A stretch of DNA of 64,000 nucleotides, taken from the NCBI RefSeq assembly GCF_002224285.1, contig NZ_CP022436.1, forward strand, positions 124,001 to 188,000, given 5' to 3'. The DNA comes from Arthrobacter sp. YN (GTDB taxonomy: Bacteria; Actinomycetota; Actinomycetes; Actinomycetales; Micrococcaceae). The position numbers were made by a program, and so were the translations under genes. Below, one piece after another: positions 27,648 through 35,714 of the stretch (positions are counted from its first letter, which is position 1; each line of letters starts with the position of its first letter). The notes below the pieces were generated by a model. It did not search any database. It was not told where the DNA came from and saw nothing but the letters and a program-made list of their open reading frames with translations.

Positions 27648-28729
27648 GGATCCTGGTGTGGCACGTCCACGGCGGATGGATGGAGGCCTTTGTCCGCGGC
27701 CGGCATGAGTACCTGCTGCCGACATCGTCCGACGGCGGCGCGTGGGGTTTGGGGCGCGGCGGCCGTGAGTGGCCTGCCGCCGCCCAGGAAGTGGACCTGG
27801 AAACCCTGGACCCTGCCAGTGTTGACGCTGTTGTCCTGCAGAGGCCCGAGGAAATCGCAGCAGTAGCCCGATCACTCGGCCGCCGCCCGGGTGTGGACCT
27901 TCCCGCTGTGTACCTGGAACACAACACGCCCAAGGGCGACGTCCCGTTCACGTTGCACCCTTTGGCAGACCAGAGCACCATACCCGTGGTCCACGTGACC
28001 CATTTCAACCAGCTCTTCTGGGATACGGGGACGGCAACCACCACGGTGATCGAGCACGGCATCCCCGACCCCGGGCACCTGTACACCGGCGAACAGGAAG
28101 AGATGGGCGTGGTTGTCAATGAACCCGTCAGGCGTGGCCGTGTCACGGGAACCGATCTCCTGCCCGGATTCGCCGGGGTGGGGCCGCTGCGGGTCTTCGG
28201 CATGGGCACGGAAGATCTGCCCGGGGCGCTGAATCTCAAGGGCTACGGGCTGAGCGAGGTCCGGCTGCACATTGCCGGCGACGTGCAGGCGCCCAAACTC
28301 CACCAGGAACTGGCGCGCTGCCGTCTGTACCTTCACCCGCTCCGCTGGACCTCGCTGGGCTTGGCGCTGCTCGAAGCGATGCACCTTGGAATGCCCGTCC
28401 TGGCACTGGCCACCACCGAGGCGAGCCGCGCCATCCCGCACGGTGCAGGCCTGGTCTCCAACGACGTCGACGATCTCCAAGAGTTCGCCCGCCGGTTGCT
28501 GGACGACCCGGACGACGCCTACGCCATGGGCATCGTTTCCCGCGAGGCCGCGCTGCAGCGCTATGGGCTGGACAAGTTTCTTCGGGCCTGGGACGAACTC
28601 CTGGCCGAACTTCCCCAGGGCGCGCGCCGGGGAAGCCGTGCACAATCCGGAACAGCTTTCAGCAGCCACGACGCCGACGCCAGCCACGACCCCGACGCCC
28701 GCCACGACTCCGAGAGGACGCACCCATGA
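27644..28729 (+). CDS. GT4-like glycosyltransferase
   Basis: A 361-residue GT-B fold transferase. AVYLEHNTPKGDVPF lies in the N-terminal domain, and the C-terminal donor site reads LHPLRWTSLGLALLEAMHLGMPV, the E-x7-E like motif of GT4 (CAZy assignment tentative). The last 25 residues are a low-complexity His/Asp/Ala tail (SHDADASHDPDARHDS). I use the ATG at 27644, which overlaps the previous stop by 4 nt; the frame opens slightly earlier at 27635. Donor and acceptor are unknown. Confidence 0.8.
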   Translation: MRILVWHVHGGWMEAFVRGRHEYLLPTSSDGGAWGLGRGGREWPAAAQEVDLETLDPASVDAVVLQRPEEIAAVARSLGRRPGVDLPAVYLEHNTPKGDVPFTLHPLADQSTIPVVHVTHFNQLFWDTGTATTTVIEHGIPDPGHLYTGEQEEMGVVVNEPVRRGRVTGTDLLPGFAGVGPLRVFGMGTEDLPGALNLKGYGLSEVRLHIAGDVQAPKLHQELARCRLYLHPLRWTSLGLALLEAMHLGMPVLALATTEASRAIPHGAGLVSNDVDDLQEFARRLLDDPDDAYAMGIVSREAALQRYGLDKFLRAWDELLAELPQGARRGSRAQSGTAFSSHDADASHDPDARHDSERTHP

Positions 28730-29994
28730 AAATCTCCATGGTCTCCGAACACGCCAGTCCGCTGGCTGCCTTGGGAGGCGTTGACGCCGGAGGACAGAAC
28801 GTCCACGTGGCGGCCCTTTCATCAGCCCTGGCAGATCGCGGCCACCAGGTCACGGTCTACACGCGGCGCGACGATCCCGATCTCCCCGCAAAGGTGCAGG
28901 TTGGCCCGGGACTCACCGTGGTTCACGTGGACGCCGGCCCGCCCCGGCGCATCCCCAAGGACGACCTCCTGCCGTTCATGGGCGAGCTGGCGGACGGTAT
29001 CTGCGAGGACTGGGGGGACCAGATCCCCGACGTCGTCCACGCCCACTTCTGGATGTCCGGCCTCGCCGCCATCCAGGCATCAAGACGGGCAGGAGCTGCC
29101 GACCCCGTTCCTGTGGTGCAGACTTTCCACGCCCTCGGCTCCGTAAAACGCCGGCACCAGGGCGCTGCCGATACCAGCCCGCCCGCCAGGGCATGGCTGG
29201 AGCCCTGGGTTGGGCGCGCCGCGGACTGGGTCATCGCCACGTGCCCGGACGAGGTCTTTGAACTCAAGGCCCTGGGCATCAGCCGCTCCAAGATTTCCAT
29301 CGCGCCCTGCGGCGTGGACCTCACCCTGTTCCCTGGAACGTCCGACGCCGAACCCAGGACCCGCACGCATCGGATTCTGAGCGTGGGACGCCTTGTGCAA
29401 CGCAAGGGCGTGGACCTGATCATCCAGGCGCTGCCCCTTCTGGCGGAGGCGGGCTTCACCGACGTCGAGCTCCTGATCGTTGGCGGTTCCGGCGACGCCC
29501 TGACCCTCGAGGAAGACCCGGAGGCCCAACGGCTCCATGCCCTGGCGAAAGAGCTGGGCGTCGAGGACAAGGTGACCATGCGGGGTCAGGTGCCCCGCGA
29601 CGCCATGCCCGGCATCTTCCGAAGTGCGGACGCCGTGGTTTGCGCGCCGTGGTACGAGCCGTTCGGCATTGTGCCCCTTGAAGCCATGGCGTGCGGGGTC
29701 CCGGTGGTGGCGGCAGCCGTGGGCGGACTGCGGGAAACCGTGGTTGACCGGAAGACCGGGCTGCACGTCCCGCCGCGTGATCCGGAAGCCTTGGCGGAGG
29801 CGCTCGGAAAGCTGCTGGGCGACCCTGAGCTGCGGGCCGACATGGGCCGCACCGGAGCGCGCCGGGCGCGCTCCCGCTACTCCTGGGAACGGATCGCAGC
29901 GGACACCGAGAAAGCGTACCGATCCGTCCTGGCTACCGGGCTGTCCCGGCAATCCAACGAAGGTTTGGAACCACTGGAAGGAACGGCACTGTGA
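28726..29994 (+). CDS. GT4 glycosyltransferase (MshA/sucrose-phosphate synthase-like)
   Basis: The 422 residues resemble retaining GT4 enzymes: LGGVDAGGQNVHVAAL at the N-terminus (nucleotide-sugar loop), ISIAPCGVDLTLFPG, ILSVGRLVQRKGVDLII and the donor site WYEPFGIVPLEAMACGVPVV. The opening is typical of MshA-like and SPS-like proteins. Mycothiol MshA is usually encoded elsewhere as a stand-alone gene, and the context here is a glycan operon, so a structural glycan role is favoured. ATGA overlaps join it to both neighbours. Confidence 0.87.
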   Translation: MKISMVSEHASPLAALGGVDAGGQNVHVAALSSALADRGHQVTVYTRRDDPDLPAKVQVGPGLTVVHVDAGPPRRIPKDDLLPFMGELADGICEDWGDQIPDVVHAHFWMSGLAAIQASRRAGAADPVPVVQTFHALGSVKRRHQGAADTSPPARAWLEPWVGRAADWVIATCPDEVFELKALGISRSKISIAPCGVDLTLFPGTSDAEPRTRTHRILSVGRLVQRKGVDLIIQALPLLAEAGFTDVELLIVGGSGDALTLEEDPEAQRLHALAKELGVEDKVTMRGQVPRDAMPGIFRSADAVVCAPWYEPFGIVPLEAMACGVPVVAAAVGGLRETVVDRKTGLHVPPRDPEALAEALGKLLGDPELRADMGRTGARRARSRYSWERIAADTEKAYRSVLATGLSRQSNEGLEPLEGTAL

Positions 29995-30704
29995 ACATCA
30001 AAGGCTCCGTGACCGTCACAAGCAGCGCTCCTTCCACCGGGGACAGCGTCCCGGACACTGTACCGGCGCGGTGGGCTCCCGATCTTGCCGATTCCAACCA
30101 CACGGCCGAGGTCACCAAGCACTTGGACAATGTCCTGCCCGCGCTGGAGTCGCTGCGCTCGCAGTCGGGGCGCTTAGCCGGGTGGGGAACGGAATTGGCC
30201 AAGCGGCTGCTGGCTGGGCAACGCCTGCTGGCGGCCGGCAACGGCGGTTCAGCGGCTGAGGCGCAGCACCTGACGGCCGAGCTCGTGGGCAGGTTCGACG
30301 ACGAACGCGCCCCCTTCTCCGCCATCTCGCTCCACGCTGAGTCCTCAGCCGTCACGGCACTCTCCAACGACTACGGCTACGAAGAAGTCTTTGCCCGCCA
30401 AGTCAGGGCCCACGGCCGTGCGGGCGATGTCCTCCTCCTGCTCTCCACCAGCGGACGCAGCCCCAACCTGCTCAAAGCCGTCCGTGCAGCCAAAGAACGC
30501 GGCATCACCACGTGGGCTCTCACAGGCGCAGGGCCCAACCCGCTGGCCGACTCCTGCGATCAAGCCGTCACCGTTGAGGCCATCTCCGCGAACGCCCAGG
30601 AAGGGCACCTCATTGCCATCCACGCCGTGTGCCGGGCCTTTGATGCCGAGGTCGCCAAGCGCGCGGGCTCGGGCCCACACTCCTACGGAGCGCGGCAGCC
30701 ATGA
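29991..30704 (+). CDS. gmhA: Sedoheptulose 7-phosphate isomerase (GmhA-like SIS protein)
   Basis: First step of ADP-heptose synthesis: sedoheptulose 7-phosphate to D-glycero-D-manno-heptose 7-phosphate. The 237 residues contain a SIS fold with AAGNGGSAAEAQHLTAELV, the phosphate loop LLLSTSGRSPNLLKAV, and AISLHAESSAVTALSNDYG, all close to GmhA/DiaA. The first about 45 residues form an extra hydrophilic tail. It starts at a GTG overlapping the previous gene. The DiaA replication role is an alternative ruled out by context. Confidence 0.88.
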   Translation: MNIKGSVTVTSSAPSTGDSVPDTVPARWAPDLADSNHTAEVTKHLDNVLPALESLRSQSGRLAGWGTELAKRLLAGQRLLAAGNGGSAAEAQHLTAELVGRFDDERAPFSAISLHAESSAVTALSNDYGYEEVFARQVRAHGRAGDVLLLLSTSGRSPNLLKAVRAAKERGITTWALTGAGPNPLADSCDQAVTVEAISANAQEGHLIAIHAVCRAFDAEVAKRAGSGPHSYGARQP

Positions 30705-32104
30705 GGATCACCGTGGTGGGCGACGTCCTCCTGGACGTGGATATCAATGGGGCCGCCACCCGACTCAGCCCCGACGCGCCCGTGCCGGTGGTGGACGTAG
30801 CCGACGTCCGGCGTCGTGCTGGTGGCGCTGGACTGGTGGCTACTGTGCTCGCGCAGGACGGCCACAGCGTCTCGCTGGTCACCGCCCTGTCCAACGACGA
30901 CGGCGCCAGCCACCTTAGGCGCGCCCTGTCCGGTGTCTCGGTGCTCGCCGGAGTCCCGCTCGCCCCCACGCCCACCAAGACACGGGTGCGGATCGGGGCA
31001 CATCCCATGGTCAGGTTCGACCAAGGGTGCGCCCCGGCTCCCGTTCCCGCCAGCACAGGGGAGATGCTCGCAGCCATCGCATCGGCGGAGGCCATTGTGG
31101 TGGCCGACTACGGCCGGGGGATGACCGCCAACACCGAGATCCGTTCCGCGCTTGCCGACGCCGTGCGCCGCGTCCCTGTGGTGTGGGACCCGCATCCTGC
31201 CGGTTCCGAACCCGTGGCGGGTGTCGCCGTCGTGACGCCGAACCTTATCGAGGCCATGACGGCAGCGAATGCGGCCGGGCTGGAACCGTCCACAGGTGCC
31301 GAAGAAGCAGGCCGTTACCTCCTCGAAAAGTGGGGAAGTGGAGCCGTTTTGGTGACGAGGGGTGAGGACGGGGCGCTCTTGCTGTCAGCCGGTGCCGCAC
31401 AAGGTATCCCCGCCCCCAGAACCAACGTCAGTGATCCCTGCGGAGCCGGCGACCGACTGGCCGGCAGCCTTGCCGTGCACCTGGGGTTCGGGCTTGACCT
31501 CGCGCAGGCTGCCGCCCGGGCAGTGGAGGATGCATCGGCATTCCTGGCAGCGGGCGGAGCGGCGTCGTTGGCGGTGGTGACCGAAGCGCCCGACGCCAGT
31601 CCCGTCGTCGAGCTTAAAGGTCTGGAACTCGTGGGAGCCGGCGATCTTGACCCGGAGGGCGTCCAGTTGGCTCGGGCTGTGCGGGCCGCAGGAGGCACGG
31701 TGGTGGCCACCGGCGGATGCTTCGATCTCCTCCACGCCGGTCACGCCCGGACGCTGGCTGCCGCGCGCAGCATGGGCAATTGCCTCATCGTTTGCCTGAA
31801 TTCCGATGAATCGGTCAGGCGGCTCAAGGGCGCACACCGGCCAATCGTCAGCGTGGAGGACCGGGCGGAGTTGTTGCTGGCTCTTGAGTGCGTTGATGCC
31901 GTGGTGGTGTTCGACGAGGACACTCCCGAGGCCTGCCTCACCGAACTGCAGCCCGATATCTGGGTCAAGGGTGGCGACTACACCCCCGAAGAATTGCCGG
32001 AAGCCCGCGTCATGGCGGGTTGGGGAGGGCGCTGCGTCACTGTGCCCTTCCATCCGGCACGCTCCACCAGCGGCCTGGCTGCAGCCTTGGCCAAGGTCAG
32101 CTGA
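30701..32104 (+). CDS. hldE: Bifunctional heptose 7-phosphate kinase / heptose 1-phosphate adenylyltransferase (HldE, copy 1)
   Basis: Two domains in 467 residues. Residues 1-310 are a PfkB-type kinase with RLSPDAPVPV, a GGAG stretch (RRRAGGAGLVA) and the catalytic DPCGAGDRLAG. Residues 330-467 are a nucleotidyltransferase with TGGCFDLLHAGHART (HxGH), VCLNSDESVRRLKG and WVKGGDYTPEELPEA. This order matches E. coli HldE (477 residues), which makes ADP-heptose. It is the last gene of the ATGA-linked run; an SDR gene follows after 73 bp. The kinase part is more divergent than usual (GGAGLVA instead of GGAANVA). Confidence 0.9.
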   Translation: MRITVVGDVLLDVDINGAATRLSPDAPVPVVDVADVRRRAGGAGLVATVLAQDGHSVSLVTALSNDDGASHLRRALSGVSVLAGVPLAPTPTKTRVRIGAHPMVRFDQGCAPAPVPASTGEMLAAIASAEAIVVADYGRGMTANTEIRSALADAVRRVPVVWDPHPAGSEPVAGVAVVTPNLIEAMTAANAAGLEPSTGAEEAGRYLLEKWGSGAVLVTRGEDGALLLSAGAAQGIPAPRTNVSDPCGAGDRLAGSLAVHLGFGLDLAQAAARAVEDASAFLAAGGAASLAVVTEAPDASPVVELKGLELVGAGDLDPEGVQLARAVRAAGGTVVATGGCFDLLHAGHARTLAAARSMGNCLIVCLNSDESVRRLKGAHRPIVSVEDRAELLLALECVDAVVVFDEDTPEACLTELQPDIWVKGGDYTPEELPEARVMAGWGGRCVTVPFHPARSTSGLAAALAKVS

Positions 32105-32177
32105 CAACTGCACCGCCAGCTGAGAGCAAGCACCCAAGCACCGAGCACCCAAGCACCGATCAACCGAGAGGAACCGC

Positions 32178-32873
32178 ATGAACACGCAAACACCTGGTCG
32201 CGTCATCGTCACTGGAGGCGGCTCCGGCCTTGGCGCTGCGATCGTGGAAGCCATCCGCGACGCCGGTGGCACGCCCTTCGTCTTCGACCGCGATGTCAGC
32301 AATGTGTCCGGGGCCAAAGCCTTGGAAGTGGACGTCTCCAACCGTGAAGCGGTGGAAGCCGCCGTCAAAGAGGCCGCCGAAACCCTGGGCGGCCTGGACG
32401 CAGTGGTGACGGCGGCGGGCATCGATCGCTGCGGCAAGCTGGGCGACGTCCCGGCGGAAGAATGGGAAAAGGTCATTGGAGTGAACCTCCTGGGCACAGT
32501 GTCGGTGGTCCGTGCGGCACTGCCCTATCTGAAGGGATCACGCGGCAGGGCCATCACCATCGCCTCCACGCTGGGTCTACGGGCGCTGCCCGATGCCACG
32601 GCGTACTGCGCCTCGAAGTTCGGTGTGATTGGCTTCAGCCGTGCACTCGCAGCGGAAACCGGGGGCGTCATCGGCGTCACCACCATCATCCCCGGCGGCA
32701 TGAAGACCCACTTCTTTGACGACCGCGACGAACAGTACAAGCCGCAGGACGACTCCAAGCTCAACGATCCCGCCAACGTGGCGCAAGCAGTGGTGTTCGC
32801 CCTCTCCCAGCCTTTCGGCAGCGAGGTCCGCGAACTCCTTATTTGCCCCGCAGAAGAAGGCTCGTGGCCGTAA
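32178..32873 (+). CDS. SDR-family oxidoreductase in the heptose cluster
   Basis: A 231-residue short-chain dehydrogenase with [25 protein letters not shown], catalytic Ser in ITIASTLGLRAL and YCASKFGVIG (YxxxK). GAGAGGAACC precedes the ATG. Its start is 73 bp after hldE, in a spacer with a 15-bp direct repeat (AGCACCCAAGCACCG). The role may be modification of the heptose or oxidation of the sugar. Its 3' end overlaps the convergent GT9 gene by 35 bp. Confidence 0.85.
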   Translation: MNTQTPGRVIVTGGGSGLGAAIVEAIRDAGGTPFVFDRDVSNVSGAKALEVDVSNREAVEAAVKEAAETLGGLDAVVTAAGIDRCGKLGDVPAEEWEKVIGVNLLGTVSVVRAALPYLKGSRGRAITIASTLGLRALPDATAYCASKFGVIGFSRALAAETGGVIGVTTIIPGGMKTHFFDDRDEQYKPQDDSKLNDPANVAQAVVFALSQPFGSEVRELLICPAEEGSWP

Positions 32874-34005
32874 GGTCCAGCACGTCCTGAATAACGTCGG
32901 CCACGGCGATGCCCGTGATGAGGGTGTCGTCGTGGCCGCAGTGCGGTGCCGTCCATCCCACCTGGGTGACGTCAGCTCCGCAGCGCGGACACTGCGTAGC
33001 CCACGACATCCGGACGCGGTGGAGGCCCCTGCCGCGCGGCCCCGCATTGAGCACGTTTCCCACCCAGAAGATTCCCACTGTGGGCGTCCCCAGCGCTTGG
33101 GCCAGGTGCCGGGGACCGCTGTCGCTGGCGAGCATCACTGTTGCCTCCGACAGGAGAGCCGCCAGGTCCCCAACGTCCAGCTCGCCGGCTATGGAGCGCA
33201 CGGCGTTCCGGTCACCCTCAGGCAGTCGGCGAACTGCCAATTCAGCTACTTCCTGCGCCAACGCCTTCTCGGCGTGGTCGCCCACGATCAGCACCTGGGC
33301 CCCTTCCCGCGCCAACCCCGCCGCGGCTTCAGCAAAATACGACGCCGGCCATCGCCTCCGGGGATCGGTGGCACCCGGGTGGACCACTACCAGCGAGGTC
33401 CCCTGCGGGTCCCGTATTCCCGCCATGTTCTGCTGATGCTCAGGACTGGGGCGCAAGGGAGGGGAGATGATGCTTGGAGCTCCGGCGAGACCCGCCACCT
33501 CCAGCCAGCGGTCCGGTTCATTCTGGTAGTAGACGTAATCAAGGTTCCGCTCCAACGGCTCCGCGTCCTTGGTGCGCGTACCCACGGTATGCCGCGCACC
33601 AAGACGATGCAGGAACGGGTTGGAAAACCGTCCGCCGCCGTGCATTTGAAACGCAACATCGAATTCCCTGGACCGCATCGAGTCGAAGAACGCCTCCTGC
33701 GCAGCGAGGTCCTCAGCATCGTCCTCAAAGCGCTCGCCGTTGCGGGGACCGTCATGGACGCCGCGTGCCACGGGCAGCATCTCGACGGCGTCAACAGGAC
33801 CTTCCGTCGCGGCCACCAGTGCCGCATGGATCGGCGTGCCCAGAAGCGTGATGGTGGCGTTGGGGTACGCGTTCTTCACCGCGTGGAGCGCCGGGTAGAG
33901 GTACATCAGGTCGCCCAATCCACCGCCCCTGAGGACCGCAATCCGCGTGACGTCGCTGAACTTTGCCAGCACGGGACCGATGCCGGGGCTCGCAGGAACA
34001 TCCAT
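32839..34005 (-). CDS. Glycosyltransferase family 9 (heptosyltransferase-like)
   Basis: Third GT9 of the window, 388 residues, on the opposite strand. Marks: IAVLRGGGLGDLMYLYPALHAV, SLVVVHPGATDPRRRWPASY and VMLASDSGPRHLAQALG, with FWVGNVLNAGP. Near the C-terminus a Cys cluster (TQCPRCGADVTQ...HCGHD) suggests a bound metal, unusual among GT9 enzymes. It is divergent from the second HldE gene and its stop codon lies inside the SDR gene. Confidence 0.87.
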   Translation of the reverse strand: MDVPASPGIGPVLAKFSDVTRIAVLRGGGLGDLMYLYPALHAVKNAYPNATITLLGTPIHAALVAATEGPVDAVEMLPVARGVHDGPRNGERFEDDAEDLAAQEAFFDSMRSREFDVAFQMHGGGRFSNPFLHRLGARHTVGTRTKDAEPLERNLDYVYYQNEPDRWLEVAGLAGAPSIISPPLRPSPEHQQNMAGIRDPQGTSLVVVHPGATDPRRRWPASYFAEAAAGLAREGAQVLIVGDHAEKALAQEVAELAVRRLPEGDRNAVRSIAGELDVGDLAALLSEATVMLASDSGPRHLAQALGTPTVGIFWVGNVLNAGPRGRGLHRVRMSWATQCPRCGADVTQVGWTAPHCGHDDTLITGIAVADVIQDVLDLTATSLLLRGK

Positions 34006-34115
34006 GGCGATTCCTTCTTCACGGTGGCGGAAACCAGCGTACCCGGCGTGTGAAGCCCGTGCCGCGGGGTACCTGAGGGGAACAGGAAACTGTCAGCCCA
34101 AACGGAAGGTACCCC

Positions 34116-35705
34116 ATGGCACGCCTATCCAATCAAGAGGGTCCGGCCCATCACGAAAGCCTGGCCCATCAGGAGGGCCTGGCTGACTGGTTGCCGGGTC
34201 GCCTGGCCGAGGCGCATCCCGTGGTGACGGTTATCGGCGACTCCATCCTTGACGGCTGGTGGGATGGAACCATTGAGCGGTTCTGCCGAGAAGCCCCAGC
34301 CCCTGTGGTCCAGGTCCAGCGCCGTGACTTCGCCCCGGGAGGTGCGGCCAACACGGCGATGAACCTCGCCGCCATGGGGGCGAGGGTTCGTTTCGTGTCA
34401 CTCGTGGGAGAGGACACAGGAGGCCGCACGCTCCTCGAACAGCTCACGTCGGCGGGAGTGGACGCATCGCATGTGGTGTCCCATGCCGGCATGACCACCA
34501 CCACCAAGTTCCGTGTGAGCAGCGGCGGGCAGGTGATGCTGCGCCTGGACGACGCCGCGGAAGAGGTTCCCGCAGATGGCCTCCGGCAGGTGGCCGCTGC
34601 CATTCCCGAAGCACTCCGCGGAGCATCAGCCGTGGTGCTCTGCGACTACGGGGCAGGGGCGTTGGAAGGTGCGGTACGGGACGCAATTTTTGAGCACCTG
34701 GGTTCCCGGGGCGATAGTCCCGCTGAATCCGGCTCTGCCAGTGCTCGTCAGGACACCTTGGTGGTAGTGGACGCCCACTCTCCAGGGCGCTGGGCCCAAC
34801 TCCATCCGGACCTGGCAACCCCCAATGCGCAGGAAGCCGCCAGGCTGCTGGGAACTGAGTTTCCCGGTGGTGCTGCCAGGTGCCCCTTTGTGGAAGCCCA
34901 CGCGGCCCAGCTCCTGCGCGCCTCAGGTGCGGCCGCCGTCGTCGTGACGCTGGACCGGGAGGGGACGCTGACCATCCGCCCCAACGGTGACGCCCACAAC
35001 CCGGCCACCCACCGGACGTGGGCGCGGCCGCAAGCGGAAAAGCAGGCTTCGGGCGCCGGCGATACCTTCGTGGCGGCATTGACCATTGCCCGCGCCGCCG
35101 GATTGCCGTTGACCACCAGCGTGGATCTGGCCCAAGCCGCGGCGGATGTTGTGGTGCACCGGCCAGGTACCTCCGTCTGTACCACTGACGAGCTGGCGAA
35201 GCACCTCGGCGGGTTCGCCGATACCGCATTGACGGACGCCGAGCTGGCGCGGCACGTGGAGGAGCATCGCCGGGAGGGTAAGCGGATTGTGCTGACCAAT
35301 GGGTGCTTCGACGTCCTGCATCGGGGCCACACCCGCTACCTCAACCAGGCCAAGCAACTGGGCGACGTGTTGGTGGTGGCACTGAACAGCGACTCTTCCG
35401 TGCGGAAGCTTAAGGGCCCGGACCGTCCTGTCAACCACGAGGCCGACCGCGCAGCAGTCATCGCGGCACTGAGCTGCGTGGACCATGTCACCGTGTTCGA
35501 CACCCCTACGCCCATACCGCTCATCGATCTGTTGCGGCCGGACGTTTACGCCAAAGGCGGCGATTACACGCCGGAGATGCTCCAGGAAACCGAAGCCGTG
35601 GAGCGGTATGGCGGCACAGTGACCATCCTGGACTACGTGCCGGAGCACTCCACCACAGCAGTCCTGGAACGCATCCGTTCCACGGGCGAAACCCCGCAGG
35701 ACTAA
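34116..35705 (+). CDS. hldE: Bifunctional heptose 7-phosphate kinase / adenylyltransferase (HldE, copy 2)
   Basis: The 529-residue protein has the same two-domain plan as copy 1 and is closer to the classical sequence: VTVIGDSILDGWWDG, FAPGGAANTAMNLAAMGA and ASGAGDTFVAALTIA in the kinase, then TNGCFDVLHRGHTRYLNQ, LNSDSSVRKLKG and YAKGGDYTPEML in the adenylyltransferase. An extra 25-residue N-tail with a repeated HHES/HQEG element precedes it. GGAAGG lies before the ATG. Having two complete HldE genes suggests divided kinase/adenylyl functions or two different heptose products. Confidence 0.9.
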   Translation: MARLSNQEGPAHHESLAHQEGLADWLPGRLAEAHPVVTVIGDSILDGWWDGTIERFCREAPAPVVQVQRRDFAPGGAANTAMNLAAMGARVRFVSLVGEDTGGRTLLEQLTSAGVDASHVVSHAGMTTTTKFRVSSGGQVMLRLDDAAEEVPADGLRQVAAAIPEALRGASAVVLCDYGAGALEGAVRDAIFEHLGSRGDSPAESGSASARQDTLVVVDAHSPGRWAQLHPDLATPNAQEAARLLGTEFPGGAARCPFVEAHAAQLLRASGAAAVVVTLDREGTLTIRPNGDAHNPATHRTWARPQAEKQASGAGDTFVAALTIARAAGLPLTTSVDLAQAAADVVVHRPGTSVCTTDELAKHLGGFADTALTDAELARHVEEHRREGKRIVLTNGCFDVLHRGHTRYLNQAKQLGDVLVVALNSDSSVRKLKGPDRPVNHEADRAAVIAALSCVDHVTVFDTPTPIPLIDLLRPDVYAKGGDYTPEMLQETEAVERYGGTVTILDYVPEHSTTAVLERIRSTGETPQD

Positions 35706-35714
35706 GGAATCATC

